A stretch of 46,840 bases of DNA from a virus. The position numbers and the translations under genes were made by a program. Shown piece after piece: positions 1 to 8,265 of the stretch (position 1 is its first letter; each line of letters starts with the position of its first letter). The stretch lies in the IMG/VR virus record IMGVR_UViG_3300024346_000121, positions 1 to 46,840 of that record; one strand, written 5' to 3'. The notes under the pieces were generated by a model. It saw only the letters and a list, made by a program, of their open reading frames with translations, was not told the DNA's origin and did not search any database.

Positions 1-60
1 AGTATAATCCTTAGATTATAAATTCTTGTAAGTCGTTGAAATCCTTGGAAGTCTCTATAG

Positions 61-205
61 AAATTCTAAAGAATTTTAAAAGTCTCTAAAGTCTCTACAG
101 TTTGGAAACTAGATTATAAATCTATGGAGATCTCTCAAGTCTTTTAAAGACTTTATAGCGTGGGCGATAGAATCTATGGATTCTTTGGAAGTCTTTTAAA
201 GACTT
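61..205. repeat. Cluster of inverted repeats and short iterons
   Basis: Perfect dyads are AAATTC/GAATTT (61-76), TAGATT/AATCTA (110-124), AAGTCTTT-T-AAAGACTT (137-153), AGAATC/GATTCT (169-184) and a second AAGTCTTT-T-AAAGACTT (189-205). AGTCTCTA occurs three times (50-57, 81-88, 90-97). AT-rich DNA makes some palindromes by chance, but an exactly repeated 17-bp dyad 52 bp apart is unlikely to be chance. Binding sites for a replication initiator, packaging protein or regulator are plausible. The function is not shown. Confidence 0.6.
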
Positions 206-208
206 TAT

Positions 209-238
209 GGGGCGGGCAGGTGACCATACCCCCACCCC
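209..238. other. GC-rich hairpin in an AT-rich region
   Basis: GGGGCGGG (209-216) can pair with CCCACCCC (231-238) with one internal mismatch, over a 14-base loop containing GGTGACC. It is flanked by TATATATA. This is the most GC-rich structure in the noncoding region and lies at the end of the terminal repeat. It could mark a packaging or replication-pause site, or a terminator for leftward RNA; none of these is proven. Confidence 0.4.
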
Positions 239-431
239 CCTATATATACACAATCATATACATTTTGACAGACTTTGGAGTGTCAACCAGTTAGCGCGGC
301 AGCTTTAAAGACTTTAAAGGTGAGAGTAAGTGCAGATAAGTGTACATAAAGAACACTTATATGTACATAAAAAAGGGGAGGAAGATGGTTGTGACTAAAA
401 TGACTATATAACCCCGGTGGGCTTAATATCT

Positions 432-460
432 ATTATAGGAGTAATATTGAATTCTGTCAA
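432..460 (-). promoter_or_regulatory. Perfect consensus sigma70 promoter, leftward
   Basis: On the minus strand TTGACA (460-455) is followed by a 17-base spacer and TATAAT (437-432), matching the bacterial consensus at every position. It points left, off the start of the window. On the circular map it would enter 46592 and run into the early genes starting at 46217, with a leader of roughly 800 bases. It is back-to-back with the rightward promoter at 565-593. Confidence 0.75.
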
Positions 461-564
461 TCTATTTCGTATGTATTCGCTGCATGAGCCTCCACTTACA
501 TATACCATTAATGATATATAAGTGTATATATGACGTATAATATATCATAAAAGGTATAAACTAC

Positions 565-593
565 TTGACAGTAATGCTTTTTAGGTATATACT
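565..593 (+). promoter_or_regulatory. Strong sigma70-type promoter for the late (rightward) arm
   Basis: TTGACA (565-570), a 17-base spacer and TATACT (588-593) match 11 of 12 consensus bases. Transcription would start near 600, giving a leader of only about 25 bases before terS, with no good Shine-Dalgarno sequence in it. The TTGACAGTA start resembles the other promoters of this genome. Confidence 0.75.
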
Positions 594-624
594 ATATATA
601 TATAATAGATAAACTAGATTAAAT

Positions 625-1023
625 ATGAGTCAGACTAAAGAATTAACAACCAAGCAGGAAGCTTTTCTCAACCACTTAGTTGAAGTAGGAGGTGATCCGC
701 GCAAAGCAGCAGAATTAGCTGGCTATGCAGATAGTAGTTATCCAGCGGTTGTTAAATCATTAAAGACGGAGATCTTGGATCTAGCTACAAATATCTTAGC
801 CCAGTCTGCACCTAAAGCAGCGATGAAGCTCGTAGACATTATGGATAGTGCAGAGCCAATTCCACAGGCCAATATGCGTATACAAGCAGCACAAACCATA
901 TTAGATCGTGTAGGTTTAGGGAAGACCGACCGTTTAGATGTAACGGTAAACACGGCAGGTGGTATTTTTGTATTACCCGCAAAACAAGAGACAGTGTTGG
1001 AGGGTGACTATGAGGAGGTCTAG
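625..1023 (+). CDS. terS: Terminase small subunit
   Basis: This 132-residue protein begins the packaging module and would recognise phage DNA and load the large subunit. Residues 8-45 (TTKQEAFLNHLVEVGGDPRK onward) resemble the N-terminal helix-turn-helix of phage TerS proteins. The next regions are helical, suited to ring assembly. It lies just before the terL block, the usual position. The start follows the promoter at 565-593 by about 30 bases and has no clear ribosome binding site, which is odd for the first gene of a long operon. The assignment rests on the N-terminal motif, size and synteny. Confidence 0.8.
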   Translation: MSQTKELTTKQEAFLNHLVEVGGDPRKAAELAGYADSSYPAVVKSLKTEILDLATNILAQSAPKAAMKLVDIMDSAEPIPQANMRIQAAQTILDRVGLGKTDRLDVTVNTAGGIFVLPAKQETVLEGDYEEV

Positions 1024-1234
1024 TAGCACAATTCCTTTTGGTTATGAGTTAAACGAAAACAACCCAGAGTTGTTGATAGAAGTACCCGAACAATTAGAAG
1101 AGCTTGATAAGATGATTGATATGATCAAGCAAAGAACTTTAAGCCTACGAGAAGCGTCATTGTTTTTAGAACATAAAACAGGAAGAGCAATCTCCCACAT
1201 GGGTTTAAAAAAGATAGCAGATAAAAGACAATGA
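1010..1234 (+). CDS. Small conserved-type protein between terS and terL
   Basis: A 74-residue, mostly helical charged protein of unknown function. I chose ATG 1010 over a longer frame because GGAGG lies 7 bases upstream. It overlaps the end of terS by 14 bases and its stop overlaps the terL start (ATGA), so all three are translationally coupled. The C-terminal part (SLREASLFLEHKTGRAIS, then GLKKIADKR) looks like a helix-turn-helix. The position suggests a packaging accessory role; that is inference. Confidence 0.75.
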   Translation: MRRSSSTIPFGYELNENNPELLIEVPEQLEELDKMIDMIKQRTLSLREASLFLEHKTGRAISHMGLKKIADKRQ

Positions 1235-2916
1235 AAGATTGGGAAGTTAATCCCGACAATTATGCAAAGGACGATACTGGAGAGTTTATACTAAAGGTTG
1301 ATGGGACTCCGCGCAAAAAGTCAGGAAGAGCTAAAGGATCTAAGGGAAGAGGATATACATATCATTCTCAAACTAAAGCTAAAATGGCTGCAAAGAAACA
1401 AGTAAAAGAAAAAGAAAAGAAACTTAAAGCAGCACAGAATAAAGTCGATAGTTATAAAAAGGCTATCAGTAGCACCAAGAAAACTTTAAATAAATTAGAC
1501 AACAAAGAATCTTCTATCGAAGGTAAGATAATAGAAGATGTACAGTTAGACAGTTTACCTAGTGCATTAGCTCAAGAAGCTACAGATGATGTTATCTTTA
1601 AGGCTAACGAAGGGCCACAAGAAGACTTCCTTGCAGCGGGTGAAACAGACGTTCTGTACGGAGGAGCAGCCGGAGGTGGTAAATCCTACGCGATGCTCGT
1701 AGACCCTCTTAGATACGCTCACAGGGCGGCTCACAGGGGTTTGATTATTAGACGGTCTATGCCGGAACTCCGCGAGTTAATAGACAAGTCTAGAGAGTTA
1801 TATCCTAAAGCTTTTCCGGGATGTAAGTATAAAGAAGTAGAAAAGCTTTGGACGTTTCCAAGCGGAGCTAAAATAGAGTTTGGATTCCTTGAGCGTGATG
1901 CGGATGTTTACCGCTATCAGGGTCAAGCATATAGTTGGATAGGTTTTGATGAAATTACACACCTACCTACAGAATTTGCTTGGAATTACTTAGCATCACG
2001 ATTACGTACTACTGATCCTGAAATTGAAGTATATATGCGCTGCACAGCAAATCCGGGGGGTGCGGGAGCAACATGGGTTAAAAAGCGTTATATTGATGTA
2101 GCTCCACCCAACAGTTCTTTTTTAGGTAATGATGGATTAACCAGAAAGTTCATACCAGCACGATTACAAGACAATCCTTTTCTAGCAACAGATGGTAGAT
2201 ATGAAAAGATGCTTCAGGCTTTGCCGCCTACACAGCGTCAACAACTGTTAGAAGGGAATTGGGATGTTGCCGAAGGTGCAGCATTCACAGAGTTTAATCC
2301 AATGAATCATGTAATAACTCCTTTTGAGATTCCGTTACATTGGGAACGTGCAAAAGGAATTGACTATGGATATGCTTCAGAAAGTGCATGTGTATGGGGT
2401 ACAGTTGATCCTAGTGATGGAACTTTAATTATATATAGAGAACTATATAAAAAAGGTCTTTTAGGTACAGAGTTAGCTGATATGCTAATGAACATGGAAC
2501 TAGAAGATCCTACAAGTGTTGCGGGAGTTTTAGACACAGCTTGCTGGAGTCGCACCGGAACAACAGGCCCGACAGTCGGAGAAACTCTTCAACGAGCAGG
2601 ACATAAGTTAAGAAGAGCAGATAAGAACCGAATACAGGGCAAAATACAGATCCATGAATACTTGAAGTTGCAGCCAAGCGGTAGGCCACGCATTCAAATA
2701 TTTAATACTTGCCCGAACCTGATACGCGAACTACAAAGTATTCCTCTGGATAAAACAAATCCTGAAGATGTTAATACACATGCTCCTGATCACGCATATG
2801 ATGCTTTAAGATACTTGATCATGTCTAGACCTCGTATAAACGATACTTTACAACAGATGCGACAGTTTCAACGAGAACAACATTTCAGACCTTTAGACAC
2901 AACTTTTGGATACTAA
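1231..2916 (+). CDS. terL: Terminase large subunit (ATPase-nuclease)
   Basis: This 561-residue packaging motor translocates DNA into the prohead and cuts it. The ATPase has Walker A GGAAGGGKS at 144-152, Walker B WIGFDE at 236-241 and a coupling motif CTANPGG at 271-277. The C-terminal RNase H-like nuclease shows acidic residues at D378 (GIDYG), D435 (VLDTA) and D520/D524 (HAPDHAYDALRY). Residues 20-100 are an unusual Lys-rich basic and coiled-coil extension that classical TerL proteins lack, but which I associate with marine phage terminases. The start overlaps the previous gene by 4 bases. Confidence 0.97.
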   Translation: MKDWEVNPDNYAKDDTGEFILKVDGTPRKKSGRAKGSKGRGYTYHSQTKAKMAAKKQVKEKEKKLKAAQNKVDSYKKAISSTKKTLNKLDNKESSIEGKIIEDVQLDSLPSALAQEATDDVIFKANEGPQEDFLAAGETDVLYGGAAGGGKSYAMLVDPLRYAHRAAHRGLIIRRSMPELRELIDKSRELYPKAFPGCKYKEVEKLWTFPSGAKIEFGFLERDADVYRYQGQAYSWIGFDEITHLPTEFAWNYLASRLRTTDPEIEVYMRCTANPGGAGATWVKKRYIDVAPPNSSFLGNDGLTRKFIPARLQDNPFLATDGRYEKMLQALPPTQRQQLLEGNWDVAEGAAFTEFNPMNHVITPFEIPLHWERAKGIDYGYASESACVWGTVDPSDGTLIIYRELYKKGLLGTELADMLMNMELEDPTSVAGVLDTACWSRTGTTGPTVGETLQRAGHKLRRADKNRIQGKIQIHEYLKLQPSGRPRIQIFNTCPNLIRELQSIPLDKTNPEDVNTHAPDHAYDALRYLIMSRPRINDTLQQMRQFQREQHFRPLDTTFGY

Positions 2917-2917
2917 T

Positions 2918-3376
2918 ATGAACGGAAAAAAGAAATTAAAATATAATAATGGTGGTCTAGTAGCTCAAAAACAATTTGGGAATGTGGGTTCTTTAGTAGC
3001 TCAAGCATCAGGTGATCAAGGATTTAGATCAGGAAGTGTTACAGGAAATTTAAGAAAAGGAAGTGCTGCTGTATCAGCTACTAAATTTAAAGACTCTGCT
3101 GGATTTAAATCAGGAAGTATGACAGGAAGTTTAAGAAAAGGAAGTGCTGTTGTATCAGCTAGTAAATATAAAGACTCTGCTGGTGGTCGTAACAAGAACA
3201 TTAGTATAGAAAAACAATTAAAAAATAAGTCTTCTGTAGGTGCAAACAAATCAGCATATGGTATGGGAGCTTCTTATAATAAACAACTAAAAAGCGGCTT
3301 TAATTTAAGAGTAGAAGCACATAAAGATGGACGAGGCCAATTATCTGGCAGTATGTCTATTTCTAAGCCACTTTAA
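2918..3376 (+). CDS. Repeat-containing basic hypothetical protein
   Basis: This 152-residue protein is Gly/Ser/Lys-rich. I chose ATG 2918, directly after the terL stop; a longer frame would need a TTG inside terL. Residues 35-88 are two copies of a 27-residue unit containing SGS(V/M)TG(N/S)LRKGSA and KDSAG, encoded by an 81-bp tandem repeat. The C-terminal 40 residues alternate polar and aliphatic residues like beta strands (GFNLRVEAHKDGRGQLSGSM). Its place between terL and portal suggests a virion or packaging role; no family was recognised. Confidence 0.75.
   Translation: MNGKKKLKYNNGGLVAQKQFGNVGSLVAQASGDQGFRSGSVTGNLRKGSAAVSATKFKDSAGFKSGSMTGSLRKGSAVVSASKYKDSAGGRNKNISIEKQLKNKSSVGANKSAYGMGASYNKQLKSGFNLRVEAHKDGRGQLSGSMSISKPL
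3020..3181 (+). repeat. Two tandem 81-bp coding repeats
   Basis: Units 3020-3100 and 3101-3181 are in frame and nearly identical, each encoding 27 residues. Most differences are single bases, which suggests a recent duplication or maintained repeat number. Confidence 0.85.
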
Positions 3377-3387
3377 AGGTAATTTAA

Positions 3388-5571
3388 ATGCAAGAAGAAA
3401 ATTCGTTATATGCAAATGCAAACGACATCTTTTACCAAGTAGAAGGTGAAAATGGTTTAGAAATGAACCTTGAAGAGAGTGTGCGTTCTAAACTTGTTGG
3501 GTTAATTGAAGATCGTTTTGAACAATCTCAAAGTGCAAGAGAAGCTGACGAACAACGCTGGCTAAAAGCCTATCACAATTTTAGAGGCTTGTACGGAAAA
3601 CAACAAAGCTTTAGAGAATCTGAAAAATCTAAAGTATTTATTAAAGTTACAAAAACGAAAGTTTTAGCTGCTTTTGGGCAGTTAGTAGATGTTATTTTTG
3701 GAACAGGTCAGTTTCCAATTGGAGTTAAAGAAACTCTTATTCCCGAAGGTGTTGCAACATATCGACATGTTGATACAACTCCCGGAATAGAGACATCTCT
3801 TTCAGAAGAAGAAGAAGAAAAAAAAGAACAAGAAATTGTTAATCCTTTTGATGTTGGTTATGAAGGGGATGGTAAAGTTTTAAAAGCTGGAGCAACCTTT
3901 GGACAAGGTGAATCACGTTTTGAAAGACTTCTAAATGAAGCAGAAGAAAACGGTGAAATTACTTTAACAGATGGCCCTTCTCCTGATCCTAATGTATTAG
4001 AAGTTTCTCCAGCTAAAGAAGCTGCTAGAAAAATGCAGAAGTTAATTCACGATCAAATAGAAGAATCAAACGGATCTTCTGAATTACGAAACGCTATTTT
4101 TGAAGCGGCTTTATTTGGCACTGGTATTATTAAAGGCCCGTTTAACCACAACAAAACTATTGGAAGGTGGAGAAAGGATGAAGCAACGGGTACTCGCAAC
4201 TATGACCCTCTTAGTGTGCGTGTACCACGTATTGAATTTGTTAGTATTTGGGACTTTTTCCCCGACCCTAGCGCAACCACAATTGATGAGTGTGAATACA
4301 CTTTCCACCGTCATAAGCTCAATCGTTCTCAGTTAAGAGCATTATCAAAGCTACCTTATTTTGATAAAGATGCTATACGTGATGCGTTAATGCTTGGGCC
4401 TAATTATGTTGAACAAGATTATGAGCATGAGTTAAAAGACGATGCGCGTACAGAAGAATATGGTTCAGGACAGTTTGAAGTTTTAGAATACTGGGGAATC
4501 ATGGATGCAGAGTATGCGCGTGAAGCTGGCATGGAGCTTGATGAAAATGTTGACGATTTAGATGAAGTACAAATTAATGCTTGGGTTTGTAATGGCAAGC
4601 TTCTCCGCACAGTTGTTAATCCATTTACTCCATATCGACTGCCCTATAATGCCTTTAGTTACGAGCGTAATCCTTATAGCTTTTTTGGCATTGGTGTTGC
4701 CGAAAATATGGACGACTCGCAACAGATAATGAACGGCCACGCACGTATGGCAATTGACAATCTTGCTTTAAGTGGCTCTTTAGTTTTTGACGTAGACGAG
4801 TCTGCTTTAGTTGGTGGGCAGTCAATGGAAATATATCCCGGAAAAGTCTTCCGCAGACAAGCAGGAATGCCGGGCCAAGCTATTCATGGAGTTAAGTTTC
4901 CGAACACTTCTCAAGAAAATATGATGATGTTTGATAAGTTTAGGCAGCTTGCTGACGAGCAAACCGGAATACCTAGTTATTCACATGGTCAAACAGGCGT
5001 TCAGTCTATGACCCGTACCGCTTCTGGTATGTCTATGTTGCTAGGTGCTGCGTCACTTAATATTAAAACTGTTGTTAAAAACCTAGATGATTTTTTATTA
5101 AAGCCTTTAGGTCAAGCATACTATCAATGGAACATGCAGTTTTTCGATGGTCAGTTAGAAATAGAAGGCGATTTAGAAATTAAAGCTATGGGTACAAATA
5201 GCTTGATGCAGAAAGAAGTACGTAGTCAACGATTGACAATGTTCTTACAAACTGCACAAAACCCTGCTATTGCACCTTTTGTTAAGATCTCTAAGATCAT
5301 TAGTGAGCTTGCATACAGTCTTGATTTAGACCCTGATGAAATTCTAAATGATCCTGAAGAAGCGGCTATTATGGCTAAAATCATAGGAGTACAAAATGCT
5401 GGACAAGGAAATGGCAGCGAGGCTGTCCCCCCTAGTGACCAATCAGGAGCTATGGGAAGCCCTCAAGGAACACCTCAACAACCTCAAGATGTTGGAGCTA
5501 CAGGGACTGGCGGTGGCAACATCGGAACTGGAAGTGTTCCGCAAGCAGGGGAAAGTGAGTTCTCTGGCTAA
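3388..5571 (+). CDS. Portal (head-tail connector) protein
   Basis: This 727-residue protein lies between terL and scaffold/capsid. The family forms the dodecameric ring through which DNA enters and leaves the head. The N-terminal helical part (residues 20-100, with YHNFRGLYGK) and the later region with GVAENMDDSQQIMNGHARMA, DEQTGIPSYSHGQTG and TRTASGMSMLLGAAS match the crown/clip and tail-facing pattern of podovirus-type portals. Residues 125-215 are an acidic insertion (SEEEEEKKEQE). The C-terminal 60 residues are Gly/Gln/Pro-rich and probably disordered. AAGG lies upstream of ATG 3388. The end overlaps a short open frame (5555-5626). Confidence 0.85.
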   Translation: MQEENSLYANANDIFYQVEGENGLEMNLEESVRSKLVGLIEDRFEQSQSAREADEQRWLKAYHNFRGLYGKQQSFRESEKSKVFIKVTKTKVLAAFGQLVDVIFGTGQFPIGVKETLIPEGVATYRHVDTTPGIETSLSEEEEEKKEQEIVNPFDVGYEGDGKVLKAGATFGQGESRFERLLNEAEENGEITLTDGPSPDPNVLEVSPAKEAARKMQKLIHDQIEESNGSSELRNAIFEAALFGTGIIKGPFNHNKTIGRWRKDEATGTRNYDPLSVRVPRIEFVSIWDFFPDPSATTIDECEYTFHRHKLNRSQLRALSKLPYFDKDAIRDALMLGPNYVEQDYEHELKDDARTEEYGSGQFEVLEYWGIMDAEYAREAGMELDENVDDLDEVQINAWVCNGKLLRTVVNPFTPYRLPYNAFSYERNPYSFFGIGVAENMDDSQQIMNGHARMAIDNLALSGSLVFDVDESALVGGQSMEIYPGKVFRRQAGMPGQAIHGVKFPNTSQENMMMFDKFRQLADEQTGIPSYSHGQTGVQSMTRTASGMSMLLGAASLNIKTVVKNLDDFLLKPLGQAYYQWNMQFFDGQLEIEGDLEIKAMGTNSLMQKEVRSQRLTMFLQTAQNPAIAPFVKISKIISELAYSLDLDPDEILNDPEEAAIMAKIIGVQNAGQGNGSEAVPPSDQSGAMGSPQGTPQQPQDVGATGTGGGNIGTGSVPQAGESEFSG

Positions 5572-5626
5572 CTTAATAAATCTTAAAGAACAAGTAAAAG
5601 AAGCTAAACAAAGAATTGAGGATTAA
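5555..5626 (+). CDS. Possible 23-residue overlapping ORF or +1 frame extension of the portal
   Basis: GTG 5555, preceded by GGGG, opens a 23-residue frame shifted +1 from the portal and overlapping its last 17 bases. It encodes a short amphipathic helix (LANLINLKEQVKEAKQRIED) that ends 3 bases before the next gene. The peptide looks protein-like and fills the gap exactly, so it may be a tiny gene, or the natural portal C-terminus reached by frameshifting. A chance ORF is not excluded. Confidence 0.35.
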   Translation: MSSLANLINLKEQVKEAKQRIED

Positions 5627-5629
5627 TCC

Positions 5630-7246
5630 ATGAAAATACCTAAAAAGTCAGCTAAGAAAGTTTTAAGTTTGTTATCTAAACTTTCTGATAAAGAAGTTGC
5701 TGAAGCAGGTGCTAAAGCATCAACGACAAAAAAGAATAAAGTAGATGCTGAACGTATACGCGAAGCTTTAGAAGAACGTCTAGCTGATAATCCTCAGTAT
5801 TTAGATACTTTAAGTGATGATGAATATATAGATCTAATGGATGCTCTTCCTGAAAAAGAGCGTTTAAAAATGTTAGGTGATGACTATGGCGTTGAAATAG
5901 CTGAGTCTCAAGAAGGTATGATGACTTCTATGACACCTAAAGAAGCAGCAAACAGTTTAGAACTATTTACAGGTGCTTCCGAAGTTTCTCAGTATTTAAA
6001 TACATTAGACGCTAAAGGTCTTAAAGAGTTTAAAGAGAATGTAAATGAAGCAGATGTAGATCTATATGGCCCTGCCTTAGATCGTTTAGAATCTACTGGC
6101 CCTAGAGTAGTTAAAGCTGAAGGTGGCTCTATGTTAGTACCACCAGAGCGTGAAGAATATAGCAAGGGCGGTAGAGTTGGCGAGTTAATTGTTAGCATGT
6201 TGCGTAAGAATGTTAAGCAAGGCAAGAAGCCAACACGCAAACAAATAGATACTGCTGTAGTTGAAACAAAAGAAACGTATCCTAATTTAATTAAAAAGCT
6301 AACTAAAGAAAATAAAGAAGACGAAAAGAGTTTACGGTTTTTTGAAAACTATGCTACAGGTGGTGGCGGTAAAACTGATTTAGATTCAATTATTGCAAGT
6401 CTTAAAGATAATGCAACTGAAAGCCAAGAAGCTACAAAACCTTTAGTACGGAAACAAAAAACTTATCGTAGTGATATGGCTAAAAATACTGCGGGTACAG
6501 CAGGTGTAACAATGTTGTTACTAGAAGGCCCAGAAGCAGTTAAAGATGTATATGAAAGTTTAACTGAAAGCAAACGTGAAAAGTTTGAAAGTGCATTTAG
6601 CGAAGCTCACAATGCAGGAGAAAATACTTTTATGTTTGAAGGTAGCGAATATACTACAGATGTAGCTAAAGGAAGAGAAGCTAAAGCTGAAGGTGGTTCA
6701 ATGCTACTGCCCCCAGAAATACAAGATACTTATGACAATATTCCAGAAGAAGAAAAAGAAGCGGCTAAAAAGTCACAGCTTCCTGACGCTGAAATGGAAA
6801 ATAACTATTTGCAATTTATACTTGACGAGTCTTTAGAAGAAGACGATCAAGATTATTTAATGGACGTTTTAGAACAAGATGAACGTCTAAGCAGCATCTT
6901 TGATCAAGTTATGGATGTTGCAGGAGAATTCTCAGGTGAAGGGGAAGTAGATGGCCCCGGAACTGGAGTATCAGATTCGATACCCGCAAGGTTATCGGAT
7001 GGTGAATTTGTTTTCACCAGAAAGGCTACTGATCAACTAGGCGCGGAACAGCTACAAACTATGATGGACGATGCTGAACGTGCTTATGACGGTGGTTTAA
7101 TGAAAAAAGCATTTGGTGGTATTGCTTATAATCCTATGGGAAATGGTGAAATGTCTAATAGGATTACTGAGGATGAACTTACGGAAGAAGAAATTAAGCG
7201 ACAAATGATTAGTTCTAACCGTATGCCAAGTGTAACCCCACGATAA
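5630..7246 (+). CDS. Virion-associated protein with GPGTG...SDGEFVFT motif
   Basis: This 538-residue acidic, helical protein sits between portal and scaffold. It carries two copies of a KAEGGSML(V/L)PPE segment (about 162-173 and 349-360), a SKGGRV tract, and near the C-terminus DGPGTGVSDSIPARLSDGEF, a motif seen in many phage structural and minor head proteins. No enzyme signature was seen. GAGG lies 10 bases before ATG. It may be a minor head or portal-proximal protein; the motif is recognised but its role is not known to me. Confidence 0.7.
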   Translation: MKIPKKSAKKVLSLLSKLSDKEVAEAGAKASTTKKNKVDAERIREALEERLADNPQYLDTLSDDEYIDLMDALPEKERLKMLGDDYGVEIAESQEGMMTSMTPKEAANSLELFTGASEVSQYLNTLDAKGLKEFKENVNEADVDLYGPALDRLESTGPRVVKAEGGSMLVPPEREEYSKGGRVGELIVSMLRKNVKQGKKPTRKQIDTAVVETKETYPNLIKKLTKENKEDEKSLRFFENYATGGGGKTDLDSIIASLKDNATESQEATKPLVRKQKTYRSDMAKNTAGTAGVTMLLLEGPEAVKDVYESLTESKREKFESAFSEAHNAGENTFMFEGSEYTTDVAKGREAKAEGGSMLLPPEIQDTYDNIPEEEKEAAKKSQLPDAEMENNYLQFILDESLEEDDQDYLMDVLEQDERLSSIFDQVMDVAGEFSGEGEVDGPGTGVSDSIPARLSDGEFVFTRKATDQLGAEQLQTMMDDAERAYDGGLMKKAFGGIAYNPMGNGEMSNRITEDELTEEEIKRQMISSNRMPSVTPR

Positions 7247-7380
7247 GGCCACTCTATTTTAGACCCCTTATCACTTTATAAACCTAGAGGCCACCTTGAA
7301 GTATCAAGACCCTTTGTTGTAAACGCGAACAACGAAGCCACCTTGAAAGACTAGCAAGCCCCAAAAGGAGTGTGACGATT
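7247..7380 (+). other. Intergenic region with a repeated GCCACCTTGAA element
   Basis: This 134-base gap before the scaffold gene contains GCCACCTTGAA twice (near 7291 and 7337) and a small GTTGT/ACAAC inverted repeat between them. No clear sigma70 promoter or T-tailed terminator is visible. The paired element just ahead of the scaffold-capsid pair could be regulatory or an RNA processing site. Confidence 0.35.
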
Positions 7381-8235
7381 ATGTCCGAAGCAATTGAAAG
7401 TATAACTGAAGAACAAGCACCTAATCCGTACAATTCACGAAAGGACTGGCATGTACCAGATGCTCCAAGTAGAGGAAGTGCAGATGGGCTGTTTTATGAT
7501 GATAGATCTGAAACACAGGCTACCCGCAGCGCGGCCCCTGAAGAAGTTGAAGAAACATCAGCAAAAAGAACTAACTATAAAAAACGCTATGATGATTTAA
7601 AAAAGCATTATGATCAAAAGATTTCAGATTTTAAACAACGAGAACTAGAGTTACAAGCAGCGGCTATGGAGCAACAACCTGCTTACGCACCGCCTAAGTC
7701 ACTTGAAGATCTTGAACAATTTAAAAGCCAATATCCTGATCTATATGAAACTGTTGAAAGTGTTGCTCACCTACAAAGTGAACAACAACTAGAGCAGATA
7801 AAATCAAAGCTTTCTGTTATCGAAGAAAGAGAAGCTGCTATAACACGTAGAGAAGCTGAAACAGCCCTACATGATAGGCATCCCGATTTTGACGAAATAA
7901 GAGGCGATGATCGTTTTCACGAATGGGCCAAAGAACAGCCAGAACAAATTCAAGGCTGGATCTATAACAACCCAGATAATGTACCTTTAGCCATTAAAGC
8001 AATTGATCTTTATAAGTTGGAGACAGGACTCAGTTCTACTAAGTCTGCTAAGAACAAAAAGTCGCAACCTACTTCATCAGCGGCTGATTTTGTTTCTACT
8101 AAAACAAATGCAGTGGATGCAAAACAACCGAAGGTGTGGACTCAACGGGAAATCTCTAAACTTTCGATGGCTCAATTTGACAAATATGAAAGTGAAATTG
8201 ATCAAGCCATTATGGAAGGCAGAGTAATCCCATAA
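7381..8235 (+). CDS. Capsid scaffolding protein
   Basis: This 284-residue protein directly precedes the capsid gene and would guide prohead assembly before leaving the shell. It is highly charged and helical, with a long predicted coiled coil (about residues 60-165, KKRYDDLKKHYDQKISDFKQ then EEREAAITRREAE) and a low-complexity Ser/Lys linker before a helical C-terminus, typical of scaffolds. ATG 7381 is preferred to GTG 7372 because AGGAG lies 10 bases from the ATG but only 1 base from the GTG. Confidence 0.82.
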   Translation: MSEAIESITEEQAPNPYNSRKDWHVPDAPSRGSADGLFYDDRSETQATRSAAPEEVEETSAKRTNYKKRYDDLKKHYDQKISDFKQRELELQAAAMEQQPAYAPPKSLEDLEQFKSQYPDLYETVESVAHLQSEQQLEQIKSKLSVIEEREAAITRREAETALHDRHPDFDEIRGDDRFHEWAKEQPEQIQGWIYNNPDNVPLAIKAIDLYKLETGLSSTKSAKNKKSQPTSSAADFVSTKTNAVDAKQPKVWTQREISKLSMAQFDKYESEIDQAIMEGRVIP

Positions 8236-8265
8236 TAATTTAATGTCTTTTTAGGAGAATATAAC

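Larger units (their letters stand above)
1..248. repeat. Left copy of 248-bp direct repeat at the window ends
   Basis: Bases 1-248 recur at 46593-46840 with one difference (G178 against T46770). Either the genome carries short direct terminal repeats, or a circular or permuted genome was written with an assembly overlap. The unit length is then 46592 bp. The copy contains several perfect inverted repeats and a C-rich tract at 229-240. The mismatch lies in the loop of an inverted repeat (169-174 and 179-184). Confidence 0.95.
249..624. other. Noncoding control region before terS
   Basis: No convincing gene lies here. It holds a TTGACA/TGTCAA dyad (265-270, 281-286), a leftward perfect promoter (432-460), a rightward strong promoter (565-593), and between them an imperfect 11-bp stem (493-503 with 514-524, one mismatch) over a 10-base loop. 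An 8-codon ORF at 385-411 has a strong GGGGAGG site but no clear promoter. Confidence 0.6.

Noticed and set aside
265-286. TTGACA and TGTCAA as two promoter -35 boxes
   Set aside because: No acceptable -10 hexamer at 16-18 bases on either strand; kept only as a dyad.
385-411. Eight-codon ORF with strong GGGGAGG site
   Set aside because: Too short to support as a gene. No promoter upstream reads it and the following CCC/GGG stem is weak, so an attenuator is not supported.
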